Shown: piece by piece, positions 1-6,491 of the stretch
Numbering within the stretch: the stretch's first letter is position 1
Layout of the letters: the number at the start of each line of letters is the position of its first letter
Source: Ruminococcus sp.
GTDB lineage: Bacteria; Bacillota; Clostridia; Oscillospirales; Ruminococcaceae
Assembly (NCBI GenBank): GCA_003446315.1
Contig: DMBA01000308.1
Coordinates: 1-7,910, forward strand
Direction: 5' to 3'
Length of the DNA: 7,910 nt
Notes under the pieces: model-generated
Database searches by the model: none
Seen by the model: only the letters and a program-made list of their open reading frames with translations
Told to the model about the DNA's origin: nothing
Translations under genes and position numbers: made by a program

Positions 1-823
1 TATCGGTCCAATGTGCCGGAGAATCGGAATGTTCCCGGTCTGCGAGCTGCTGATTCCCGCCGCTGAGCTGCCGCCGCTGTCCCATAAAGTCGAGATACAT
101 CGGATGCACCTCATTGGGCGCACCTTCCATGCGCACTTTTCCGCTTTCGATCCAGACAGTACGGTCGCAGATGCGTTCGAGCTGCGCCATACTGTGCGAA
201 ACGATGACGATGGTCGTGCCGGACCCTTTGATCTCCATGAGCCGTTCGAAGCATTTTGCCTGAAACGCGGCATCTCCGACGGCAAGGATCTCATCAATGA
301 GCAGAATATCCGCCCCGACATGAATGGCGACCGAAAACGCGAGCCGCATATACATACCGGAAGAATAGGTGCGAACGGGGTTATCAATAAACTCCTGCAT
401 CTCAGAGAATTCGATGATCTCATCGAGCTGCTCCTCGATCTCCTTATGCGTCAGTCCGAAGATCGAAGCATTGGTAAAGATATTCTCTCTGCCGGTCATA
501 TCGGGATGGAAGCCCGCGCCGAGTTCGATCAGAGAAGAAACTCTGCCTTCGAGCTTCACACTGCCGCTGTCCGGATAGAGGATGCGGCTCATGAGTTTGA
601 GCAGCGTCGATTTTCCGCAGCCGTTTTTCCCGACCAGTCCGATGGCTTCGCCTTTCTGAACGGTCAGCGAAATATCATTGAGCACCATTCGTTTCTCATA
701 ATGCCGGCGGCGTGCCGACAGTGCTTTTTCTTTGAGGGAATGCCCCTGATCGGCATACACCCGAAACGATTTGGTGAGATTTTTGATTTCTATTGCAGCC
801 AATGCATTCGCCTGCCTTTCCAT
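1..823 (-). CDS. wzt: Wzt-type polysaccharide ABC exporter, ATP-binding subunit (C-terminus cut by window edge)
   Basis: Cytoplasmic ATPase that powers export of a lipid-linked glycan with the Wzm permease. 274 residues are visible from the ATG at 823. Walker A GKNGCGKST lies at residues 65-73, the signature YSSGM at 153-157, Walker B ILLIDE at 173-178 and the switch histidine at 210. The stretch LIELGAGFHPDMTGREN (about 98-114) is characteristic of the Wzt/TagH/RfbB branch. The ATPase core ends near residue 245, yet the frame stays open for about 30 more residues to the edge. This suggests a Wzt with a C-terminal glycan-binding domain, as in P. aeruginosa A-band and E. coli O9a Wzt, but most of it lies outside the window. 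The start is uncertain: the ATG follows the previous stop by 5 nt and has no clear Shine-Dalgarno. An in-frame TTG at 802-800 is an alternative. The ATPase assignment is firm; the substrate is inferred from the neighbours. Confidence 0.93.
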   Translation of the reverse strand, partial: MERQANALAAIEIKNLTKSFRVYADQGHSLKEKALSARRRHYEKRMVLNDISLTVQKGEAIGLVGKNGCGKSTLLKLMSRILYPDSGSVKLEGRVSSLIELGAGFHPDMTGRENIFTNASIFGLTHKEIEEQLDEIIEFSEMQEFIDNPVRTYSSGMYMRLAFSVAIHVGADILLIDEILAVGDAAFQAKCFERLMEIKGSGTTIVIVSHSMAQLERICDRTVWIESGKVRMEGAPNEVHPMYLDFMGQRRQLSGGNQQLADREHSDSPAHWTD

Positions 824-828
824 CAGGA

Positions 829-2532
829 TTATGATTGCGGAGCACCCGCGGGTGCAAGTTTTGTGCGCACATTCAGGTCAAACGCCGAACCATCCGGCGC
901 ACGCAGCACATCGCCGTCATGCACCCCGTCATATTCTACGGCATTTCCGTCCGTATCATACAGGATGATATCCTGCGCATCCGGCACCAGAGTCCGGACG
1001 GTCACAGAATCGGCGCACAGTTCATGATCCGCAGCACCGAGCACGGCATAGGAATAGTTTTCGGGCATCCGGAGCACGAGTGTCTGTTTCGCATCCGAAA
1101 GCGGCGCATCTGCTTTGAGATAATCCACCTGATTCGGATTATAGAGCTGCAAAAATTTTTCTGTCAGACCTTTGTCGAGGTGGATGCCGGGATTATCGGG
1201 TGCATAGATCTGCCAGGAAGTATCCAGCACGCACACCGGTTCAGTGGAAACGGCATGCTGAAAATTGCGATACCGGAGTGACTGGATATCGAAATACGGC
1301 CGCCAGATGGAAGTGACGGCATTGGCGGTCAGCGAAACGAAGAAGACCGCAGCGGTCAGGAATACGCGCACAGTGGTGCGATAATGCTTGTCGGGCAAAG
1401 CCGTATAGAGGCGCACCATCCCGACGGCGATAAAGATGACCAAAAAGAAGAAGCTGTAATAAGAGGGCAGATAGCCGATCGCTCCGCGCCGGATCCAGTC
1501 GGGATATTTGGGTGTGAGGCTGATGACGAGCACCGGGATCAGCACGCCGACACCGGAGAGCAGGGAGCAGGCAAACAGCTTGCGTTTATCGGTTTTCATC
1601 CGCGGGAGCAGGATGGCAAAAGCAGCCGCGGTCAGTGCCGAAACGATCCATGCAGCCACAGAAATATGCTCCAGAATGGATTGCAGCGGCACCGGACTTC
1701 TTTTGGTATAATTCATCATTTCGGTCACAGGGAAGAAGGAGATCGCATAGAACAGCGCGGTCAGCAGGCTCATAAAGGGATCCTGAAAGCTGAAGGAAGT
1801 GCCGTCATATCGTGTCGGATAAAAATGCCGCCAACCGTAATAGATCATCATATAGCCTGCGAGCACGGAAAGATGGGGCAAAATGCGGCGGGAAGCCTTT
1901 TTGAGGAATGCAAAATAGCTGCATTTCTGTTCCTTTGCACTTTCATGGAGCAAAGACCACCCGGCAAAGAGGAAGACCGCAGGCAGAAAGGCTTCATAGA
2001 TCATGCAGGCAAGCAGCAGAAAGAGAGCGCTGAGCGCAGCCTGTTTTTTGCTTGGTTTTTTGAGTGTATTGCCGAAGAAATACAAAGAGAGGAACAGGAA
2101 AGCGATCGGGAGCTGATGACACAGCGCATATGACACCAGCATATTGTGATAATTCGAGAGACAAGCCCACGAAACGATCAGAATAGCAGACATATCCGCA
2201 AGCGGTTTGCTGACATGTGCTTTGAGCAGGAGCCGGCAGGAGCCGATATCGAACAGCAGGCATGCATATGCAATCGCCTTATAGAACCAGACTTTATCTG
2301 CAAGGAACGGGATGCCGAGCAGCAAGGTATTCCAAAGCTGAGAGATTCTGCCGCAGACAGCCTGTTCCCATGCGAGCTGAAACAGCGAACCTTCGCGCAC
2401 GATGGTATAATTGCGCATATCGTCATGCGTAGCAAAGATGACGGGATAGATCTGATAGAGCAGCCAAAGCAAAGCCGCGGCAAACGCCGCAGCAGGGAGA
2501 TATTTCCGGATGATCTGTTTTGCCTTCTCCAT
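829..2532 (-). CDS. Polytopic membrane protein, GT-C-like candidate glycosyltransferase
   Basis: 567 residues from the ATG at 2532, with roughly 10-11 hydrophobic segments. The first is at about residues 12-34 and the last at about 387-406. A polar tail (about 410-567), probably extracytoplasmic, follows. The first loop carries HDD (36-38) just after TM1, where GT-C glycosyltransferases place their acidic catalytic motif. Such enzymes use polyprenyl-phosphate sugars on the outer face of the membrane. The start is set by a GGAGG at 2544-2540, 7 nt from the ATG. That ATG overlaps the wzm stop by one base (TAATG), so a longer reading from 2580 is unlikely. The gene sits between wzm and wzt, which are usually adjacent. 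A role in decorating the exported polysaccharide is inferred from position and topology. I recognise no specific family, and an O-unit polymerase-like or other integral membrane role is also possible. Confidence 0.72.
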   Translation of the reverse strand: MEKAKQIIRKYLPAAAFAAALLWLLYQIYPVIFATHDDMRNYTIVREGSLFQLAWEQAVCGRISQLWNTLLLGIPFLADKVWFYKAIAYACLLFDIGSCRLLLKAHVSKPLADMSAILIVSWACLSNYHNMLVSYALCHQLPIAFLFLSLYFFGNTLKKPSKKQAALSALFLLLACMIYEAFLPAVFLFAGWSLLHESAKEQKCSYFAFLKKASRRILPHLSVLAGYMMIYYGWRHFYPTRYDGTSFSFQDPFMSLLTALFYAISFFPVTEMMNYTKRSPVPLQSILEHISVAAWIVSALTAAAFAILLPRMKTDKRKLFACSLLSGVGVLIPVLVISLTPKYPDWIRRGAIGYLPSYYSFFFLVIFIAVGMVRLYTALPDKHYRTTVRVFLTAAVFFVSLTANAVTSIWRPYFDIQSLRYRNFQHAVSTEPVCVLDTSWQIYAPDNPGIHLDKGLTEKFLQLYNPNQVDYLKADAPLSDAKQTLVLRMPENYSYAVLGAADHELCADSVTVRTLVPDAQDIILYDTDGNAVEYDGVHDGDVLRAPDGSAFDLNVRTKLAPAGAPQS

Positions 2533-3311
2533 TACAATTCCTCCGCAAATCGTTTTTGCAGTTTTTGAAATGTCAGACATCCGACTGCAAACACAACCAG
2601 ACTGATGAGCAGCGCATTGCGGAGCTGGATCGGATTGGGAGCCTGTTTATAGTAGAGGATATCCCGATACGAGATCAGCAGCGGCGCCATTGGATTCATC
2701 AGATAGAGCTTATGCCATTCATCGGGAATAAACTGAATGCCGTACACAACGGGGGAAAGATACATCCACGCCATACTGAACACACCCATGATATGCTCCA
2801 GATCGCGGATATAGACCGTGACGGATGAAGTAATGAGATTCATTCCGAGCACGAGCAAAAACTGGATCGCCATGACAGGAATGAGCCACGGCAGCGCGGC
2901 AAAATTCACGCCCAGCCGCATGACGGCGATGACGAGGAACACGATGATAAAGGAAAACAGCATATTGCAGAAGCTGCTGATGGTATAAGCGACCGGCAGC
3001 ACTTCCCGCGGGAAGTAAATTTTCTTTATCATATTTTTCTGATCGAGGATCAGTTTCGAGCCGGTACCGAGTGAGGAAGCGAAATAGATCCACGGCACCA
3101 GCGCCACGAACAAATGCAGATAGTAATTCGGGATCCCGCTTTTGAGGATCACCGAAAAAACCATTGTATAGACCAGAAGCTGGAGCAGCGGATTGATAAA
3201 AGTCCACAGGAACCCCAGCACACTGCCTTTATATCTGCCTTTCAGATCTTTCCGTACCAGACTGACGATCATTTCGCGGTACTGATAAAGTTCTTTCAGC
3301 TTATTTAACAT
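2532..3311 (-). CDS. wzm: Wzm-type polysaccharide ABC exporter, permease subunit
   Basis: 259-residue ABC-2 type permease that forms the membrane channel for glycan export with Wzt. The N-terminal region is amphipathic and basic (residues 1-30, including RKDLKGRYKGSVLGFLW), as is typical of Wzm/TagG/RfbA proteins. Hydrophobic segments lie at about 30-57, 62-80, 108-132, 141-163, 172-195 and 232-248, giving the usual six. RDLEHIMG (169-176) and the region MYLSPVVYG (183-191) are family-like. Length matches the family. A Shine-Dalgarno AAGGAG at 3328-3323 lies inside the last codons of rmd. The ATG overlaps the rmd end by 7 nt, so translation is probably coupled. The permease family is clear. 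That it exports a D-rhamnose-containing chain is inferred from gmd and rmd. Confidence 0.93.
   Translation of the reverse strand: MLNKLKELYQYREMIVSLVRKDLKGRYKGSVLGFLWTFINPLLQLLVYTMVFSVILKSGIPNYYLHLFVALVPWIYFASSLGTGSKLILDQKNMIKKIYFPREVLPVAYTISSFCNMLFSFIIVFLVIAVMRLGVNFAALPWLIPVMAIQFLLVLGMNLITSSVTVYIRDLEHIMGVFSMAWMYLSPVVYGIQFIPDEWHKLYLMNPMAPLLISYRDILYYKQAPNPIQLRNALLISLVVFAVGCLTFQKLQKRFAEEL
2540..2544 (-). promoter_or_regulatory. Ribosome binding site for the GT-C-like membrane protein
   Basis: Perfect GGAGG, 7 nt before the ATG at 2532. It fixes the start there and rules against the 16-residue longer reading from 2580. It lies within the last wzm codons, so wzm and this gene are probably translated in a coupled manner. 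Confidence 0.85.
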
Positions 3312-4273
3312 GCAAGATCGTTCTCCTTCAGATGCTGACGCGCAGCGTCAAGAATACTCCGCAGCGTATCGGCAAGCGGAATTTGCGGTTCCCAACCGGT
3401 ATCCTGCCGCAGTTTGGCAGTATCGGCAGCAACGATGGGAACATCGACAGGTCTGAGTCTTTCCGGATCGGTTTCGGTACGGAACGGGACAAGGCTCATG
3501 CTGCGGATCTGTTCCAGAATATCAGAAACAGCGATTGCCTTACCGCTTCCGACGTTATAGATTTCGCCGGCACGCCCCTTTTCGAGGAGCATGGCGTAGG
3601 CACGCACGATATCGCGCACATCGGTAAAATCGCGTTTCGCGGAGAGATTGCCGGTGCGGATGACAGCTTCCCGCAGACCCGCCTCGATCTCAGCGGTCTG
3701 GCGGCAGAAATCGGGCACAGCGAAGGCTGTGCTTTGTCCGCAGCCGATATGATTGAACGCCCGCACACAAAGAACGGGGATGCCATAAGCCTTATAATAG
3801 AGTGCAGCGAGCTGTTCGGCAGCAGCTTTTGTCGCAGCATAGACATTTGCCGGATGCAGCGGCGTATCCTCAGAAACGGGCATTTGTTCGGGTTTCAGCG
3901 CACCGTATTCCTCGCTGGAACCGACAAGCAGGATTCTCGGGCATTGCGGGAGCGCACGCACCGCTTCGAGCAGATTGACCGTCCCCTTGATATTGACATC
4001 GACGGTCAGTTGGGGCTGTTTCCAGGAGAGCGCCACAGAGCTTTGTGCAGCGAGGTGCAGGATCAGATCCGGCTGGATCTCCTGTAACAGCGTACACATT
4101 CCGTCCGCGTCGAGCAAATCAAAATCATGCACCGTGCACAGTCCGCACAATGCTTCCGGGATGGATTCCTGCTTCATTTTTGCAGCATGTGTATCCCAGC
4201 CGCAGCCCTCTGCGAACTGCCGGATGGCATATGCACCGACAAATCCGGCTGCACCCAGAATCAAAGCCTTCAT
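3305..4273 (-). CDS. rmd: GDP-4-dehydro-6-deoxy-D-mannose reductase (GDP-D-rhamnose forming)
   Basis: 322-residue extended short-chain dehydrogenase/reductase. It is predicted to reduce the 4-keto group of GDP-4-keto-6-deoxy-D-mannose with NAD(P)H, giving GDP-D-rhamnose. The N-terminal Rossmann motif GAAGFVG is at 7-13. The catalytic set is visible as Ser120 in SSEEYG (119-124) and Tyr145/Lys149 in VYAATK. Substrate-domain features resembling Rmd include GNLSAKRDFTDVRD (208-221) and the segment DPERLRPVDVPIVAAD (269-284). A gmd tail in the same gene run supports the assignment. The start is taken at the ATG at 4273, with AGGA at 4286-4283 placed 9 nt upstream and the conserved MKALILGAAG beginning. 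The ATG at 4291 would add six residues and lacks a comparable site. A related reductase making GDP-6-deoxy-D-talose, which differs only in stereochemistry, cannot be excluded by eye. Confidence 0.82.
   Translation of the reverse strand: MKALILGAAGFVGAYAIRQFAEGCGWDTHAAKMKQESIPEALCGLCTVHDFDLLDADGMCTLLQEIQPDLILHLAAQSSVALSWKQPQLTVDVNIKGTVNLLEAVRALPQCPRILLVGSSEEYGALKPEQMPVSEDTPLHPANVYAATKAAAEQLAALYYKAYGIPVLCVRAFNHIGCGQSTAFAVPDFCRQTAEIEAGLREAVIRTGNLSAKRDFTDVRDIVRAYAMLLEKGRAGEIYNVGSGKAIAVSDILEQIRSMSLVPFRTETDPERLRPVDVPIVAADTAKLRQDTGWEPQIPLADTLRSILDAARQHLKENDLAC
3323..3328 (-). promoter_or_regulatory. Ribosome binding site for wzm, inside rmd
   Basis: AAGGAG formed by the Lys-Glu codons near the rmd C-terminus, 11 nt before the wzm ATG at 3311. 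The two genes overlap by 7 nt. Confidence 0.75.
3847..3867. repeat. 21-base exact direct repeat, copy 1 (inside rmd)
   Basis: Identical over 21 bases to 7427-7447 and in the same orientation. On the coding strand it specifies TPLHPA with the codons ACG CCG CTG CAT CCG GCA, plus two flanking bases upstream and one downstream. In Rmd this lies at residues 137-142, just before the catalytic Tyr145. Confidence 0.9.
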
Positions 4274-4282
4274 ATGCAGTAT

Positions 4283-4286
4283 TCCT
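4283..4286 (-). promoter_or_regulatory. Ribosome binding site deciding the rmd start
   Basis: AGGA in an AAAGGAAT context, 9 nt before the ATG at 4273. It falls downstream of the alternative ATG at 4291, so it can serve only the shorter form, whose N-terminus also matches the family. Confidence 0.7.
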
Positions 4287-4302
4287 TTCATCTGTATTAT
4301 TA

Positions 4303-5448
4303 TCAGCGGGTTCGCACATTTTGCAAAAGGGTATCCCGTGTTTTTCTCATAACCGTATCGAGTGCGAACTCCTGCAAAACCCGTTCTCTGGCGGCATTTC
4401 CGTATTGTTCCCGGAGCTGATCGTCACAGATCAGCTTTTCCATTGCCGCAGCGAGGGCATCCGCATCGGCAGGCGGAACGGTCAATCCGGTCTTTGCATG
4501 CAGGCTGACCAGCGGAACGCCGGTAGGCAGATCGGTATTGATGACGGGTTTGCCGTTGACCATTGCTTCGAGCTGCACGATCCCGAACGCCTCACTGTTA
4601 GCGACAGAGGGCAGCACAAAGAGATCGCAGTCAGCGAACATATCGCGCAGTTCCGGCGTCATGCGTCTGCCGAGGAAGTGGACTTTCTCCGCAATTCCGA
4701 GTGCCGCGGCATCGGCACGGAGCTGATCTTCCAAAACGCCGCCGCCTGCGAGGAAAAGCTCAGCATTTGCGTTTATTTTGGCAAAAGCCCTGAGCAAAAC
4801 GTCCGCGCCTTTATAATAGACGAGTCTGCCGGTAAACAAAATTTTCTTTGCATTCGGGTCAGTCAAAGCGGATTGCAGCGGCTGGAGATGGGGTCTGTTC
4901 TCATAATCATCCGGCGCAATGCCATAGGGAATGACCACGCATTTCTCCCGATACGGGCGCAGATACGGGGAACTTTCGATATGATTTTTGGTTGCCACAA
5001 TGATGGTATCGGCACGCCGGAGCAGCCATTTCATCAGCGGCTTATAGAATTTGAGGATCAGTTTCTGCCGCACGACATCGCTGTGCCATGCAACGACCAC
5101 ACGCCCTTTATAGCCGGAGAGCAGCAAAGCGAGATCTGCAAGCGGAAAGGGCAAATGAAGCTCCACAACATCAGCGAGCATGACTTTTCGGCGGAATTCG
5201 CTGAAATAGGAAAAAGAGATCGGGCAGGAAGCGACGGTGCCGAAGCTGCCTGCATAGGTCACGGGAACCCTGCGGATCTTATCCTTTTTTGTAAAACCGC
5301 GGTCATCCCGGCAGCAGAGCACTTTGGTTTTCGCGTATCTGCGCATATATTCAGCGGTCTGCTGCATGACGGTCTCGATGCCGCCGATATGGGGATCATA
5401 TGCTTTTCCGGTAATCAGAACACGCGGCCGGTTATCCCGCTTTTCCAT
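4303..5448 (-). CDS. GT4 glycosyltransferase, WbpZ/WbdC-like
   Basis: 381-residue GT-B fold, family GT4 retaining glycosyltransferase, cytoplasmic or membrane-associated. GGIETV (22-27) is the acceptor-side glycine-rich loop. LHLPFPLADL (98-107), WHSDVVRQK (121-129) and the segment VATKNHIESSPYL (151-163) recall, from memory, the WbpZ (P. aeruginosa A-band) and WbdC (E. coli O9a) enzymes. Those add the first D-rhamnose or mannose from a GDP-sugar to a GlcNAc-lipid. FTGRLVYYKG (205-214) opens the donor domain, and the EX7E pair is Glu286/Glu294. The start is firm: GGAGG at 5460-5456 with a 7-nt spacer. The gene follows the membrane-protein stop by 14 nt and precedes rmd by 29 nt. The GT4 assignment is sure. 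The priming role and GDP-D-rhamnose or GDP-mannose donor are inferred. Confidence 0.9.
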   Translation of the reverse strand: MEKRDNRPRVLITGKAYDPHIGGIETVMQQTAEYMRRYAKTKVLCCRDDRGFTKKDKIRRVPVTYAGSFGTVASCPISFSYFSEFRRKVMLADVVELHLPFPLADLALLLSGYKGRVVVAWHSDVVRQKLILKFYKPLMKWLLRRADTIIVATKNHIESSPYLRPYREKCVVIPYGIAPDDYENRPHLQPLQSALTDPNAKKILFTGRLVYYKGADVLLRAFAKINANAELFLAGGGVLEDQLRADAAALGIAEKVHFLGRRMTPELRDMFADCDLFVLPSVANSEAFGIVQLEAMVNGKPVINTDLPTGVPLVSLHAKTGLTVPPADADALAAAMEKLICDDQLREQYGNAARERVLQEFALDTVMRKTRDTLLQNVRTR

Positions 5449-5455
5449 GCATCAT

Positions 5456-5460
5456 CCTCC
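5456..5460 (-). promoter_or_regulatory. Ribosome binding site for the WbpZ/WbdC-like transferase
   Basis: GGAGG with a 7-nt spacer to the ATG at 5448, in the short gap after the membrane-anchored protein gene. It is one of the strongest sites in the window. Confidence 0.85.
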
Positions 5461-5462
5461 GA

Positions 5463-6002
5463 TCATGTTTTCTCCGTATCCGTTATTTCCCAGTATCCGA
5501 CAAGCGCCAGATCATTCACGAACTTCATCGGCAGCGGAAAGGGCACAAAGTGCATCACATCGAACTGCATTTGCGGTGTATAGGGGTGCAGTTCTTCGGG
5601 TAAAAGCATATGTTTGGAAAGCCATACTTCCTGTGCTTTTCCGTCCTTGATATTGGCAATCCAATGCATGGTCAGCTCGCTGTTATTGTCCGGTGTTTGT
5701 CTAAGGTACACCTCATCACCGGAAGCTGTATATGCCGTGACCGAATGATTGCCGTACAGATCCGCCCTGCCGGAGACTTGTATTTCGCCGTGTTTGGGCA
5801 GTTTCAGCAGTTCCGCATTGCTTTCTATATCATATACAAGGTCTCTTGCCGCCCACTGGATGAAATTTCTGCGGTTGATTGCCTGTCCGTCATACGCCAG
5901 ATATCCGAACAGATTGGGCGGCACCAGAAGCACAAAAGGGATGGCGATGGCGATACAGATATTTCGGATTTGATTATTCTTCTTCGTTCGGGGTTTCATC
6001 AT
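5463..6002 (-). CDS. Single-pass membrane-anchored protein of unknown function
   Basis: About 179 residues. A short, very basic N-terminus (MMKPRTKKNNQIR) is followed by one hydrophobic segment (about residues 12-33) and a polar domain of about 145 residues. This fits an N-in, C-out signal-anchor protein facing the cell wall. It has no cysteines apart from one in the membrane segment. The C-terminal part is rich in aromatic residues and Pro (for example FDVMHFVPFPLPMKF). I recognise no family and no catalytic motif. The start is ambiguous among a GTG at 6008, the ATG at 6002 and the ATG at 5999. The upstream purine-rich stretch does not clearly decide, so 6002 is a compromise. It lies 22 nt after the acetyltransferase stop. 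By hand count of six 60-base lines it is about 50 percent GC, against about 58 percent in lines sampled from the flanking glycosyltransferases. Confidence 0.75.
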   Translation of the reverse strand: MMKPRTKKNNQIRNICIAIAIPFVLLVPPNLFGYLAYDGQAINRRNFIQWAARDLVYDIESNAELLKLPKHGEIQVSGRADLYGNHSVTAYTASGDEVYLRQTPDNNSELTMHWIANIKDGKAQEVWLSKHMLLPEELHPYTPQMQFDVMHFVPFPLPMKFVNDLALVGYWEITDTEKT

Positions 6003-6024
6003 CTTCACCCGTTTCCATTGTATC

Positions 6025-6489
6025 TCATTTCATTCTGCACTTTATCATTTCATCATAACACAGAAAATCGCCCGCAGGCGTTTCGATCATGTGATAACCG
6101 ATGACCTGATAGTCTCTTTTCAGATAAATCTGTTTCGCGGGAAACGAAGCATCCAACCGGATTTGGGGATACTGCTTCAAAATACGGTCTTCGGCGAAAT
6201 CGAGCAATGCTCTGCCGAATCCGTTTCCCTGACATTCCGGCAGCACAAACAATCTGCAAATCTCATTTTCGCGCACCGTCACCGTCCCGACGGCACAATT
6301 TTCCGCATCCAGACAGAGAAACACGATGCCATCCGCAAGATCCTTCCGGATGGAATCGTCATTATGGTGTGCGAGAAAGAAATCGACCGCACCGGCGGGA
6401 TAATAATGCGGATAGACAGCCGCAATGGTGTTGACCGTGATCGTCTGCACGGCTGAAAAATCGGATTCTTTTGCCGGAATGATCTTCAT
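6025..6489 (-). CDS. GNAT-family N-acetyltransferase
   Basis: 154-residue acetyl-CoA dependent acetyltransferase of the GCN5-related (GNAT) fold, cytoplasmic. The acetyl-CoA motif A is visible as RLFVLPECQGNGFGRALL (79-96), with the pyrophosphate-binding QGNGFG at 87-92. The preceding beta strand VGTVTVRENEI (67-77) fits the fold, as does the C-terminal IYLKRDYQVIGYHM (121-134). The start is chosen at the ATG at 6489: GGAG at 6501-6498 lies 8 nt upstream. An in-frame GTG at 6495 is only 2 nt from that site. The ATG is 2 nt past the stop of the upstream glycosyltransferase, so translation is probably coupled. The substrate cannot be read from sequence. Acetylation of a sugar nucleotide or glycan intermediate is conceivable from context, but GNATs act on very diverse small molecules and proteins. 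Confidence 0.9.
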   Translation of the reverse strand: MKIIPAKESDFSAVQTITVNTIAAVYPHYYPAGAVDFFLAHHNDDSIRKDLADGIVFLCLDAENCAVGTVTVRENEICRLFVLPECQGNGFGRALLDFAEDRILKQYPQIRLDASFPAKQIYLKRDYQVIGYHMIETPAGDFLCYDEMIKCRMK

Positions 6490-6491
6490 AT

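Noticed and set aside
11..1027. Plus-strand open frame of 338 codons at the left end
   Set aside because: It is antisense to wzt, whose Walker A, signature and Walker B motifs are all visible on the minus strand.
1384..2133. Plus-strand open frame of 249 codons
   Set aside because: It is a shadow of the polytopic membrane protein; its translation is a low-complexity, charged sequence without family features.
2533..2580. Longer N-terminus for the GT-C-like membrane protein
   Set aside because: It would overlap wzm by about 50 bases and begins with a polar stretch lacking a ribosome site, whereas the ATG at 2532 has a well-placed GGAGG.
3332..4087. Plus-strand open frame of 251 codons
   Set aside because: It lies antisense within rmd, which has the complete SDR motif set.
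4045..5583. Long open plus-strand frame (512 codons) opposite the WbpZ/WbdC-like gene
   Set aside because: It runs antisense across a clear GT4 gene and the end of rmd, and its translation has no recognisable domain. The GC-rich codon pattern of the real gene explains its openness.
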